Below, one piece after another: positions 51,994 through 63,460 of a stretch of 64,000 nucleotides of DNA. This DNA is from Petrosia ficiformis (taxonomy: Eukaryota > Porifera > Demospongiae > Haplosclerida > Petrosiidae). The stretch spans positions 57,515,746-57,579,745 of the forward strand of contig OX345636.1 in the NCBI GenBank assembly GCA_947044365.1, read 5' to 3'. The notes under the pieces were generated by a model. It searched no databases. It was given only the letters and a program-made list of their open reading frames with translations, and was not told the DNA's origin. A program made the position numbers and the translations under genes. Position 1 is the first letter of the stretch. The number at the start of each line of letters is the position of its first letter.

Positions 51994-52059
51994 CAATATA
52001 ATTATCAGCCATGCAAGACTATTATATACTATATACATTTAGTATGTATACAAGTACAT

Positions 52060-52285
52060 CAGCATTTTAGATAAGCTTATATGGCGCACCATTGGCCCAA
52101 AGAGCTTCTTATTTGGCACTGCACAGTTCTCTATTTGGGCCAGTGGTGCAGTTAATTACGATTATATTGTCAGTAACATCATTAACTCTTTGTTACTTGG
52201 CTCAAGATGTATTCTCAATGGCACACACACACTAACCATTGTTGAGCCAATTTGGCCCATGCTTCAAAACTTATCAAAAACTCTG
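52060..52285. mobile_element. hAT-type MITE with perfect 8-bp target duplication
   Basis: Best-preserved copy of the family also at 24277, 30077, 38240 and 56598. Ends are CAGCATTTTAGATAAG and, inverted, CAGAGTTTTTGATAAG. Flanks are AAGTACAT on both sides (52052-52059 and 52286-52293). The 8-bp duplication and CAG terminus point to mobilisation by a hAT transposase. Confidence 0.9.
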
Positions 52286-54448
52286 AAGTACATGTGTATG
52301 TATTAATTTACAGCCTATAAAGGAATTAGTCTCAATGTACATGTAAGTACTCTCTGTCTTTTACCATTTTGGTGACATAATCCTTTCCAAATATATTGGA
52401 TAAACACTTCATGAGATTCATGAAGAAAGATGACCTTCTTAGTTTCCATGCATGACTTAAAACTTTTAAAAGAAGTTTATATTTCATTCCACCATATAAA
52501 CATTATGTGTAGGTAGTATTTTAATACAGACATGTTTATATACACATAAAAACCAGTTATAAATGTCTCGTTATTGTGTATATGTGGGTAACATGTACAG
52601 TAGCCCTCAATAAAATGTTCACGTAGCATTGTTGTAGTACACAAGTAGTACTGTACACTCCATAAAACACTGAAAGAGCATATTATTATGCATACTACAC
52701 TTAATAAAATAATAAACAGCAGTGACATTTGAGCTCCACCTTCTACTACTAACTAACTAACCTTTCTTTACCCGTTTTATATAACTAGAGTCTGTAACTT
52801 ACATGTACTTTGCTGGAAAGAAGAGTTGTTAAGAAAGCAATACATGTACATGTATAGATGTTAAATGTATGTATGATGCACTATCAGCAGGAAGATAGCA
52901 AGGCTGGTGCTTAAAAGTTTAGTAGTCTAAAGGGCAACACCCACACCTTTGCTTATACCTGTGTAACTTCACATTTTACACAACACAGACTTCTAACTTC
53001 CTTAATTAGACAGGGGAGCTTCTAACAAAGTCGTAGATACCAAATACATGTATATGTACATGTACATGCTTCGTTAGTCAGAGGAAAGCAACAAAGCGAG
53101 TGTTTGAAATAGCAGTGGTCAGTACCAACAGCCATGAGGCTAATGTGCTATGCGTTGTACATATGTGTACATATTAAAATTAAAATGTTGCTGAAATTAA
53201 TATGGTGGAACATACTTAGTGCATACGTACTACTATAACACTGTATGAACTTTTTATTGAGGGCTACTGTATACAAGAATGTGTACACATATATGTGTCT
53301 AGTAATTACATGTAGTCTGATGGCATTGCCTCTTCACTGCTAGGAGGAAGGGTCTGGGACATACATTTACATGTATATTACCAGATTACTCAACCTCAAA
53401 CCACACTCTTATAAGCTCTACCTCACATGTAACAAATACAATGTTCAATGTACTGTAAATTGGGAGGGTATAAGACCCGGAACAGAATGAAACTGAATGT
53501 GGAATGGAACGGAACGGAACCGAACTGGAAGTTGATAACTATTATTATATGGTTAGTAATTGAATTTAATAAGTATTTTTAATATTACATGTATATCGTG
53601 CGCAAAAAAAAACAAAGGTTGTACCTTTATTGGTGGAATATTTGCCTACTAAATGTGAAGATTCTAGACTGAACAAGCATACATATAATTATAAAGATGA
53701 GAGGTGAACACAGCTCATTATTGTTTGTAATAATAATGATTAATCTCAATATTGACATACAATCAAACAAAATTAGTTACATCATATATAGTAACTTATT
53801 AAGTAACTTAACAAGTATATACAGGTAACGAAGTATCTACATAAGTGATATATAGCAACTCATTAAGTATCACTTACAATGTACATTGTGTAAATAAATA
53901 AGTAATGTCATACGAGTAGTCTCATCACTAGAATCATCACATTTGATAGGTGAGTCTTCCGGTACACACTTAGATGTTTTGAATGGTGGTAGTAGAGGTT
54001 GTGGTGATGAAGAGAGTCATATTCATCGCTAGAAATTAAAACAAGTTCAGACGTCATTCCTCTCTTTCTTCCATGTTTGTCTTTTTGCACATGCTAATAA
54101 TATTTAAATTAAATTTTAATAATTTTATTTAATATAGTTATATTAATTTCCCATTCCGTTCCGTTCCAGATTTTATACCTTCCCACCAAAATTGTATTAT
54201 ACATGTAATCAAATTTTATTAAACACTTACCTTTAGTCAGTCACTATTCAGCCATTTTGTATAGGAAGCCAACAAAATTTGGAATTAACATCCTGCATAT
54301 CAAATTTGATTGACTTCCTGTACAAAATGGTGGAGTGGTTAGCAATTGTAGCTAATCATTTGATCAAAATTATTATGTGATAGAATACAACTTGTCCATT
54401 TTTGTAATTTCAGTAGTTTATTAACCAAGGATCTAAAGATATTAATAC

Positions 54449-55215
54449 TAGGGCCGGGCGATAGTGATGGCAGTTTGACTATTAATTGTTATCATCAGCA
54501 CTATTATTGTGATAGCGATAGTCCAAATTCTCTATTAAAATAGTAAATATGTGGGATTGTGCATGCACGTGTGCACACTAATCACCACACCCACATTGCC
54601 ACATGTGTAAACTCTATGAGAAATGTAACTAAAATGTCATCTAAATGTATAAGCGACGCAGCTCTAGCTAGAAGCAGGGGTGTGGAAACATTGAGCCAAC
54701 TGCCGGACGTTTTGGCCTATTTTTGCCACTGTTGTCCTGCTCCCCATATACTTTGTATACAGTTCAGTTTCATTTTACCGGACATTCACTAGATTTATTG
54801 GACAATGTCCTGCATGACTGGCTGTTTCCACACCCCTGACTAGAAGCTCTTCCATTGAAAGGTTCTATAAGCATGATGTTTAGCAGTATTTCTGTTTACC
54901 TGTAATAGAAGGAAATTTGCAGAACCAGATAAAAAGAAGAATCTTACGTTGTGAATATAAAAAGAAAATCAAATATTCTGGAAATACTTCCAATATGAGA
55001 TTCCATTTACTGCTATGTCAAAATTACAGACTCCTAGTAGCAAAATAGTAAACAGAAATCTACTGAATCAAAAAAGCTGTCCCTTGAATCCCATACTACT
55101 ATACCAAGAAACTAAAAAGGGAATTGTGTTTATTATATGTTATGATAGTATTCACTGTCATTTCAGTAATTATAACTATCATGATAGTAAAATAATTCAC
55201 TATTGCCCAGCCCTA
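54449..55215. mobile_element. 767-bp hAT-type non-autonomous element
   Basis: Ends TAGGGCCGGGCGATAGTGA and, inverted, TAGGGCTGGGCAATAGTGA. The left flank is ATTAATAC. The right flank in copy C is also ATTAATAC, whereas copy D has four bases inserted there. The interior has no usable reading frame and carries another MITE. Confidence 0.85.
54675..54838. mobile_element. 164-bp hAT-type MITE nested in the 767-bp element
   Basis: Perfect 16-base inverted ends (CAGGGGTGTGGAAACA / TGTTTCCACACCCCTG), with flanks GCTAGAAG and ACTAGAAG (7 of 8 identical). Confidence 0.88.
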
Positions 55216-55472
55216 ATTTATTAATACACACTTACAAAGCAAGTAGCCCCATCTTAATCATTGTAAAAGTTTGATATACATGTACATGTACATGTATACA
55301 CTTGTCCTCACACCCCTAGCTTCCTCATATGTAAAATGAGTGGTAACACCAGAACTAATTATACAATAACACCTTAGCTCACTATATAGTTGATAATCTT
55401 TTCACTGAGTACATACAGTACTCAATGAATGAGCCTTCCATAGTAGATTCTTAATCTCTCATACATGTACAT

Positions 55473-56269
55473 GTAATTATAAATTATTGTTAATCTAAAT
55501 TGAGCTAACCTGTAGTATTGAGCAATTATTGAATATTCTAATAAGTGAACATCTTTAGAGAGTCCAATTTATCATGTACTGTATGATACAAAGATCATGA
55601 TGATCAACTGAATAAAGAGTGTGTAACATATAAAAACAAAAGAAGGGCTAAGCAATACTGGAAATTATTTGTTGTACTTGTATTTTATAACTACACATAG
55701 TAGCCACATTCATTAGTGATAATAATTATCTTAACTAATAAGTTCTAGTGTTGCTTAGACTTCTCTTATCTAGTGTGTTCTCTTGTATTTCAATCTTCAT
55801 TCACTGGATCATCATTCTGTTTATATTAAGTTTCTGATGATCTACCTTATTATAATATTTAGTATATGATCAATGATATAACAAAACATTCACATATTAT
55901 CCATTGACTACATTACTGATATGAATGTACACTTGAATTGAGCTAATTATAAACCTGATACTATTTAAATATCATTAAAAGGACATTGTTTGTATAAATT
56001 ATAATTATATGTAAATTATGCATAATAATTACGTATCTCTTGGTAGAGATGTTTACATGTTAGTTTTCATAAACTCATCTTTAGGAATTTACTGTCACAA
56101 ACTTATTATATTTAGGAATCTATTATTAAATTATATTCATAATATTTTATACATAAGTATGTACATGTAAATATACTGTATAATTATAATATAGATAATA
56201 AGTGTGATTATATTTTACAGATAATTATAATCACATTATAATTGCTTCATTACATGTCATTATTTACAG
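55473..56269. other. Intron 6, right part
   Basis: A+T-rich, no gene or repeat defined; it ends at TATTTACAG before exon 7. Confidence 0.4.
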
Positions 56270-56344
56270 GGTGGAGAAACAGCTCTGGATTTAGCAAAAA
56301 GATTACAAAAGGAGGAATGTGTGCAATTACTAGAAGAGGCTAAG
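56270..56344 (+). CDS. Ankyrin-repeat protein, exon 7
   Basis: 25 codons between TATTTACAG and GTGTGT, phase 0: GGETALDLAKRLQKEECVQL then LEEAK. A C-terminal capping-type ankyrin repeat: G-x-T-A-L-D-L-A followed by a charged second helix and no beta-hairpin ending. Confidence 0.88.
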
Positions 56345-56422
56345 GTGTGTAAAATTATGTAATTTTCATTACTTGTCATAACATGAATATATGTATAATG
56401 TGTAATTACATCACTACACTAT

Positions 56423-56592
56423 CAGAGTTTCATTTAGAGGGGGGGTGTGGTGGGAGGGGTCATTTGCCCCCCTTGCTAGAGTTTTGCACATCCTAGATTT
56501 TTTTGCCAATATGCACACTATTATAGCCCTGTATGTCACCCCTCTAAAATCTTTCAAATTCACACTTCAACAAATTTTCTAAATGAAACCTG
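56423..56592. mobile_element. 170-bp terminal-inverted-repeat element (MITE)
   Basis: Ends CAGAGTTTCATTTAGA and, inverted, CAGGTTTCATTTAGAA. C-rich interior (GCCCCCCTTG). The next MITE is inserted at its right edge. Confidence 0.75.
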
Positions 56593-56597
56593 ACCAT

Positions 56598-56822
56598 CAG
56601 AGTTTTTGATAAGTTTTGAAGCATGGGCCAAATTGGCTCAAAAATGTTTAGTGTGTGCGCATTGGAAAAGCATCTTGAGCCAATTAATAAAGACTTAATG
56701 CTGTTAGTGACAATATAATCATAATTAACTTCGCCACTGGCTTGAAGAGAGAACTATGAAGTGCCCAAAAAAAGAAGCTCCATGGGCCAGTGGTGCACCA
56801 TATGTGCTTATCGAAAACACTG
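56598..56822. mobile_element. hAT-type MITE, CAGTGTTTTCGATAAG family, inverted copy
   Basis: Ends CAGAGTTTTTGATAAG and, inverted, CAGTGTTTTCGATAAG. Flanks CTGACCAT and CTGTCTAT agree at 6 of 8 bases. Confidence 0.85.
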
Positions 56823-56838
56823 CTGTCTATACTATATA

Positions 56839-57601
56839 CCCGTATGGGTATACATTTTCAAGGTGTTTAATTTTCGCATTTTCAGCTTTTGTAGGGGTTT
56901 CATTTTCGCAGTTGGGATAATTATTATTAACCCGTTTGCAATTATTCCTGTTTGTGGGCATGGTGCAAAAGAAATTTATTGACATAATAATTCTGATTCC
57001 AAATATAGGATGAAATAAAAAAGAAACTGACATGCTCACAACATGAAGATGTTTATTTAGTTTAAAGCAGCCCAAAAATCAAAGCTACATGTACTTGCCT
57101 AACAAAAGCGATAAAGAGATGCTAATTGTGGGTGTTGCTATTAGACTACTAAACACTCACCTTGCTGCTTTCCTGTAGCCATCGAAGCATGTTTGTTGTA
57201 TATACAACTTTCTAAGATGGTCTTCTGTCTAATTAAGTGGATTAAAAGTCACTGGTATTTAAAATGCAGAAGTTATGCAGGTGAGTATAGAGGTGGGCGT
57301 AGCCCTGGAACTATTAAATTTTCAAGCGCTCGCCTTACTCTCTTCCTGCTGATAATGAAGCATTAGGCAATCACTTAGGAAGGCACAATTTCTGACAAAG
57401 GAACATTGGGATCCAAAACATCATCAACAGGACGAAGGTATCTGAGCAAAGCCATGTTTGTACATGTTTCACACTCGCGCACACGTGTAAAAAAATTGGG
57501 TGTGGCATAAAAAAATTTCCAGAGAATTTAATTTTGTGGGAGCCAAAGCATAGCGAAAACAGCGAAATTTAGTCCCCCTCAAAAATTTATACCCATACGG
57601 A
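56839..57601. mobile_element. 763-bp terminal-inverted-repeat element
   Basis: Left end CCCGTATGGGTATA and right end TATACCCATACGG are inverted copies continued by TTTAATTTTCGC-like blocks. No intact coding frame seen inside. Confidence 0.75.
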
Positions 57602-57784
57602 CATTTCTGATTACCTACATAATATAGTTCTACCACACAATCTATTGCTCTATGTGTACAATATTTATACATTCCTAATCATATAAACCTACTCATATTT
57701 GTATAGTGATTATGTTTATTATTAGTACATTAAAAAGTCTGATTCTGTTACTAGTATTGAGATTTGGTAATTATTTCCTTTTAG

Positions 57785-57821
57785 AAGAATCAAAAAGTTG
57801 ATAAGCATTTGGATAAACCTG
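57785..57821 (+). CDS. Ankyrin-repeat protein, exon 8
   Basis: 37 bases between CCTTTTAG and GTAAGT: KNQKVDKHLDKP plus one base (phase 1). A lysine-rich linker after the ankyrin domain. It is supported by both borders and by phase fit with the exons on each side, not by homology. Confidence 0.6.
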
Positions 57822-57928
57822 GTAAGTAAATATGATATTGTTTTATTGGTTATATACACATGTACATGTAGATTGTATTATTAGTAATTGTTGTAATGAT
57901 TGTAATGGATATCAGGTCTGGTACTTGG

Positions 57929-60211
57929 CCGGGTTGTGTCAAGCACTTTCTGGGCTTAAGCACAGTCTATGAAGTGCTTTATTTGAAGTGCTTCAAAGCC
58001 CTTTGTCAATTTAAGCACAAATGTTAATTTTCTGTGCTTGTAGTTACATGTAGTTACATGTACATTCTGATATTTACCACTTTTCCTTGCAACTACATGT
58101 ACTGTAAGAGGGTATACAACTACCCTTATCAGCACATGTGTGATAGCAGGTGTATAATCAAGACAATGACAGCTGTAGTAGCACTTTCAAGTGCTTTAAA
58201 GTAATTAAGTACTCTAACAAAGGGCTTGTGCTTAGGGTTAAGCACATGCAGAAATGTTAATACTTGTATTTGTGCTTGTACTTGTACTTGTGCTTGTGCT
58301 TGTGCTTGTGCTTGTGTTTGTGTTTGTGCTTGTGTACTTATGCTTGTACTTGTACTTGTACTTGTGCTTGTATTTGTGCTTGTGTACTTGTGCATGTGCT
58401 TGTGCTTGTGCTTGTACTTGTACTTGTTTTTGTACTTGTATTTGTGCATGTGCTTGTGCTTGTGCTTGTACTTGTACTTGTACTTGTACTTGTACTTGTA
58501 CTTATACATGTATTTATACTTGTACTTGTGCTTGTATTTGTGCTTGTACTTGTGCATGTGCTTGTGTTTGTGCTTGTACTTGTACTTGTGCTTGTACTTA
58601 TACTTGTACTTGTGCTTGTACTTGTATTAATACTTGTACTTGTGCATGTATTTGTGCTTGTGCTTGTAATTGTACTTGTACTTGTGCTTGTGCTTGTGCT
58701 TGTACTTGTACTTGTGCTTGTATTTGTGCATGTACTTATACTTGTACGTACTTGTGCTTGTATTTGTGCTTGTACTTATACTTGTACTTGTGGTTGTACT
58801 TGGGCTTGTACTTGTGCTTGTACTTGTGCTTATATTTGTGCTTGTACTTGTGCATGTGCTTGTGCTTGTGCTTGTGCTTGTACTTGTACTTGTACTTGTG
58901 CTTGTATTTGTACTTGTCCATGTGCTTGTGCTTGTGCTTGTGCTTGTACTTGTACTAATACTTGTACTTGTGCTTGTGCTTGTGCTTGTACTTGTACTTG
59001 TACTTGTGCTTGTATTTGTGCTTGTACTTGTACTAATACTTGTACTTGTGCTTGTGTGTGTGCTTCTGCTTGTACTTACATGTATACTTGTACTTGTGCA
59101 TGTTTTTGTGTTTGTGCTTGTATTTGTACTTGTACTTCTGCTTGTATTTGTGCTTGTACTTGTACTAATACTTGTACTTGTGCTTGTGCTTGTACTTGTA
59201 CTAATACTTGTACTTGTGCTTGTGCTTGTGCTTGTGCTTGTGCTTGTAGTTGTGCTTGTGCTTGTACTTATACCTGTACTTGTGCATGTTTTTGTGTTTG
59301 TGCTTGTATTTGTACTGGTACTTGTGCTTGTACTTGTGCTTGTATTTGTGCTTGTACTTGTACTAATACTTGTACTTGTGCTTGTGCTTGTGCTTGTACT
59401 TGTACTAATACTTGTACTTGTGCATGTTTTTGTGTTTGTGCTTGTATTTGTACTTGTACTTGTGCTTGTATTTGTGCTTGTACTTGTACTAATACTTGTA
59501 CTTCTGCTTGTGCTTGTGCTTGTATTTGTACTGGTACTTGTGCTTGTACTTGTGCTTGTGCTTGTACTTGTACTAATACTTGTACTTGTGCTTGTGCTTG
59601 TATTTGTACTTGTGCATGTGCTTGTGCTTGTGCTTGTGCTTGTACTTGTACTAATACTTGTACTTGTACTTGTACTTATACTTGTACTTGTGCTTGTATT
59701 TGTGCTTGTACTTGTACTAATACTTGTACTTGTGCTTGAACATGTGCTTGTACTAATACTTGTACTAATACTTGTACTTGTGCTTGTGTTTGTGCTTGTA
59801 CTTGTACTAATACTTGTACTTGTGCTTGTGCTTGTACTTGTACTAATACTTGTACTTGTGCTTGTGCTTGTGCTTGTGCTTGTAGTTGTACTTATACTTG
59901 TACTTGTGCTTGTATTTGTGCTTGTACTTGTACTTGTATTTGTGCTTGTGCTTGTGCTTGTGCTGGTGCTTGTGCTTGTACTTGTACTTGTGCTTGTGCT
60001 TGTGCTTGTGCTTGTACTTGTGCTTGTGCTTGTGCTTGTACTTGTGCTTGTGCTTGTATTTGTGCTTGTGCTTGTGCTTGTACTTGTGCTTGTACTTGTA
60101 TTTGTGTTTGAGCTTATACTTGTATTTGTGCTTGTGCTTGTGCTTGACGTATTTTAAAAGTGCTTGCACTTGTACTTAAGCACTTTTCCAAAGGGCTTCA
60201 CACAACCCTGG
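57929..60211. mobile_element. Fold-back element carrying a hexamer array
   Basis: The left end GGGTTGTGTCAAGCACTTT and the inverted right end GGGTTGTGTGAAGCCCTTT are near matches. Flanking both sides of the array are AAGTGCTT/AAGCACTT words, i.e. the array core CTTGTGCTT resembles the element's own sequence. No clear target duplication. Confidence 0.6.
58255..60150. repeat. 1.9-kb (CTTGTR)n hexamer array
   Basis: Over 300 units of CTTGTA or CTTGTG, with occasional CTTGTATTTGTG and ACTAATA variants. Mixed A/G choice gives irregular higher-order blocks such as CTTGTACTAATACTTGTA, recurring about 15 times. Open frames of up to about 495 codons (Leu-Val, Cys-Thr or, on the minus strand, Lys-Tyr-Lys-His repeats) follow from the period of six and are not considered genes. 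Confidence 0.97.
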
Positions 60212-60404
60212 TCTTAGAGTGGGCAACCTTTGGATTTACCCAGGATCCCCAACATACCACAGAAAGAATGGGCCTGGAATGGATCGTTTTGTAATTTACA
60301 AATGACTAATCACTCCTTGTCTAGATAATAAATTGATTTAACAACAGTATTCAATTGATTTTAAAGCATTAAAATCTGATTTCTGTAGTATAACATCATA
60401 CCCA

Positions 60405-61030
60405 CATAATAACAAGTTAATTAAGGACATAATATAATAAGTGACCACACCATCATGAATAAATTATTATCTAGGATCATTACTACTATTGTAGTCTTGT
60501 GTAGTCAAGCACTGCAACTCTACGAGTGACTCCCAGAGTCTTGTCACATGACTCTTGACAATTCTAATTAAAGCTTTAAAGCTGATTTTTCAAAATACAG
60601 ATAATCAACATAACATTTGCATACGTGGAACAGTCTCCCGTCACCTTCAATACAACCCACATTACTTGAGTAGGTGTTTAAAATGGCAAAGCAGCAAAAA
60701 CGAAAATTATATAGGCATGTCTTTAAACACGCGTCTTACACTAAATATCATTATCCATACCCCAAGACTTAGTTGACTAATAGCTAAGATATTATACTAC
60801 ATAGATAATAAAATTCCTGAGAGAAGCACAGTTTCTCTGGAAGCTCTATTTGAACTAATTATGTTTTCTTTAATTTTATTGTTTATCTATACAGTATAAT
60901 AACTTATCTATTTGTCCACTAACTCTTGGATTATAGATAATCATATTTATAAGCATTTAAAGTCATGTCTATGAATTATTGCTGCTTCTCCATTTTAAAC
61001 ACCTACTCAAGTTAAGTGGGTTGCACCTAA
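60405..61030. repeat. Repeat unit with internal inverted pair
   Basis: 60652-60700 and 60983-61030 are inverted copies (GAGTAGGTGTTTAAAATGG). Its outer parts recur around 61690-61745 and 62725-62790. Confidence 0.75.
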
Positions 61031-61288
61031 GGACTACTGGTATATCTCTGATCAAACACTATCCATACAGTGTATTAGACCATCTCTTGATCATAGAGAG
61101 GAGGGGCTTGCTACACAAGACTAGCGTTCAAAATATGCAAATATTTCTGTCCCAGACCAATAAATAATCCCTGAAAGTTTTAAGTTTTATAGTTTGTATT
61201 AATACATGTATATTAGTTATATTAGGTGTTTTGGTTGTATGAATTGTATTGTAATACTGATCTTTTTAAAACTTTTTTCCATTTGCAG

Positions 61289-61336
61289 ACATTAATCGAA
61301 AAGATTCCATGCCAAAGAAGCCTGAAGCAGTGCCAG
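61289..61336 (+). CDS. Ankyrin-repeat protein, exon 9 (last exon seen)
   Basis: 48 bases between ATTTGCAG and GTACTA, phase 1 in and out: completes Asp, then INRKDSMPKKPEAVP plus one base. Low-complexity Lys/Pro tail. The donor is non-ideal. No stop codon is reached, so the gene should continue to the right; I found no convincing phase-1 acceptor exon before 64000. Confidence 0.55.
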
Positions 61337-61689
61337 GTACTAAATACACTTCCAATGTTTTCATAGTAAATAAGTACAATATCTTATACATTGTACATAG
61401 CTACATTTAGAAAAGTTACCAAGGATAGCAAAACAGGTGTTTGTCAAAATAAAGGGGAGCAAACCCCTCATCTGTTTACATAAGCACATGCCCAACTAGG
61501 GAGGTCTGGTGACAGGGTTCCTCAGGAAATTTTTATATTACAATCTCTGAGATCACTTTTGGTTGCATATTCAGACTAATGTTTGACCTCAAAAGATTGC
61601 AATTTAATAATTTGTTGTGAAACTCTACTAGTAATTTATTAATAGTACAATACTATATTATTTGTAATTCAGACATAGTAGTTACCATT

Positions 61690-61908
61690 CTAATAGTTAA
61701 TTAAGAGCATAATATAATAAATCACCACACCTGTTATGAATAAATAGTTGCTAGGGCAACATGTGCAAATCTATCTGCTCAGCATACATTTATTATACTC
61801 CCTGAGGGTTTTAATGATTGTATTATTTGTATTACATGTAGTGGTAAAAGTTGTAATAGTCACATGTATATTGTTTGTATTGGTTATAAAAATTGTATTA
61901 CATGTATT
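61690..61908. repeat. Left part of the 9-bp array and its flank
   Basis: 61690-61745 repeats 60405-60470. 61815-61908 is a degenerate start of the TTGTATTAC array that resumes after the MITE. Confidence 0.65.
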
Positions 61909-62335
61909 TAGGGATGGGACGAAGGTTGGAAAACAACCTTTAAAGCTTCGTCAGCAAAAACCAACAAAGGTTCGAAGGTTTGCACATGTTTTTATCAATG
62001 TTGGTCTTACCTTGATTGGCTATAGAAAGTCTCCAAAACATGGTTATTGCTTTATAATGAGAACTAGTGTGGTTCCTGTCAGTGTTTCTATCAAGATTAG
62101 GCACTGCTGTACTGAGAAATAAGACAAAAGCTACCAGCAACATAGCCTCAACTTTCATGGAACATACCTACATTATTAGCCACAAGTTTGAATTGCAGAA
62201 TTGCAGAATTGCAGAATTGCACATGCACAAACATTATGTAGGCGTGGCAGCGAAGCTTCAAAGGTAGAAATGTAGCTTTGAATGGACAACCAACGAACGA
62301 AGGTTCGAACTTTCAAATCTTCATACCCAGCCCCA
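61909..62335. mobile_element. 427-bp hAT-type MITE inserted in the 9-bp array
   Basis: Ends TAGGGATGGGACGAAGG and, inverted, TGGGGCTGGGTATGAAG. Flanks CATGTATT and CTTGTATT (7 of 8 identical), the second being array sequence. The interior has paired GAAGGTTCGAA words. Confidence 0.82.
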
Positions 62336-62720
62336 CTTGTATTACTTGTATTACTTGTATTACTTGTATCAGTTGTATTAGTTGTATTACTTGTATTACT
62401 TGTATTACTTGTATTACTTGTATCAGTTGTATTACTTGTATTACTTGTATCAGTTGTATTACTTGTATTACTTGTATTAATTGTATTACTTGTATCAGTT
62501 GTATTAGTTGTATTACTTGTATTAATTGTATTACTTGTATTACTTGTATTAGTTGTATTACTTGTATTGTATTACTTGTATTACTTGTATTAGTTGTATT
62601 ACTTGTATTAATTGTATTACTTGTATCAGTTGTATTAGTTGTATTACTTGTATTAATTGTATTACTTGTATTACTTGTATTAGTTGTATTACTTGTATTA
62701 CTTGTATTACTTGTATTATT
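62336..62720. repeat. (TTGTATTAC)n nine-base array
   Basis: About 43 units with TTGTATCAG, TTGTATTAG and TTGTATTAA variants in recurring blocks. Open frames here are by-products of the period of nine. Confidence 0.97.
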
Positions 62721-62927
62721 ATAAATAATGAGCATTTGAAGTCATGTCTATGAATTTTTGCTTCTGCTCCATTTAAACACCTTGTATTAACTGGGATTTA
62801 TACTATATAAAGCCCGGTTTGTATGGTGGTAACCACAAGCAAGTTTCAGACAACCTAAATTTTGTGCAGTGTCATTGTGGGTATATTTCCTGCAGACAAC
62901 ATTTGAGGCTAATTCTGCTATGAATTT

Positions 62928-63452
62928 TAGGGGTGGGCGGCATTGGTAATTTTTTTACTGATAAATTCATTTCTGTATCGCAATACGATATCACAAATTG
63001 ATACATACCGAAATATCGAAATACACTGTTAATTTAATATTTTTGTGCCACACTCATATTATGTTTGAGCACATGGCCAACTGAAATAGTGCGTTTAGCA
63101 GTCTTTGTTAGACTTTTCTAGATGCGAACAGGTTAGAAAAGAGTGGTAGACTCCAATTCATTAATAGTAGATACTATATTTGAGTGTTATCGTTGTCACA
63201 TAAGTCAATTGATACAAAGACTTTTTGTTTACGTTAACAATTCTACTCCAGTATGCCAAAAAAAGTGTGTTTTACAGATAGTATTTTAGTAGTCTGAACT
63301 AGTTGTTGGTTGTGTTTCAGGCACAGTTTGTGCCTACAAAATGTTTGTGGGAGTGACCATTTGTAAAACACGTATTGTATGTACATGTAGTTGATATTTA
63401 GTTATATCGTGATAAATTAATTGATACTAAAATTTCCAATATCACCCACTGC
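62928..63452. mobile_element. 525-bp terminal-inverted-repeat element
   Basis: Left end AGGGGTGGGCGGCATTGG and inverted right end AGTGGGTGATATTGG, both followed by AATTTT. The body contains ATCGATA/ATATCG-type words. No clear target duplication, possibly because the next element abuts it. Confidence 0.7.
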
Positions 63453-63460
63453 TATCTGCT

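Larger units (their letters stand above)
52342..55472. repeat. Direct duplication flanking the 66-bp array, copy D
   Basis: Partner of 47569-49829, lengthened by the complete inserted element at 54449-55215. Confidence 0.9.

Noticed and set aside
58129..60179. Frames of up to 495 codons (Leu-Val, Cys-Thr or Lys-Tyr repeats) as genes
   Set aside because: They are translations of the CTTGTR hexamer array in several frames; a period of six guarantees openness.
61960..62310. tRNA-like GGTTCGAA words
   Set aside because: They are paired inverted words inside a MITE; no cloverleaf or A-box spacing.
62278..62753. Frames of 103-148 codons rich in Thr-Cys-Ile or Leu-Val
   Set aside because: They are by-products of the nine-base array.
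63321..63400. Tenth ankyrin-gene exon after TTGTGTTTCAG
   Set aside because: Phase fits, but the product is a short non-descript peptide running into repeat words and a stop inside the 62928-63452 element. It cannot be distinguished from chance.
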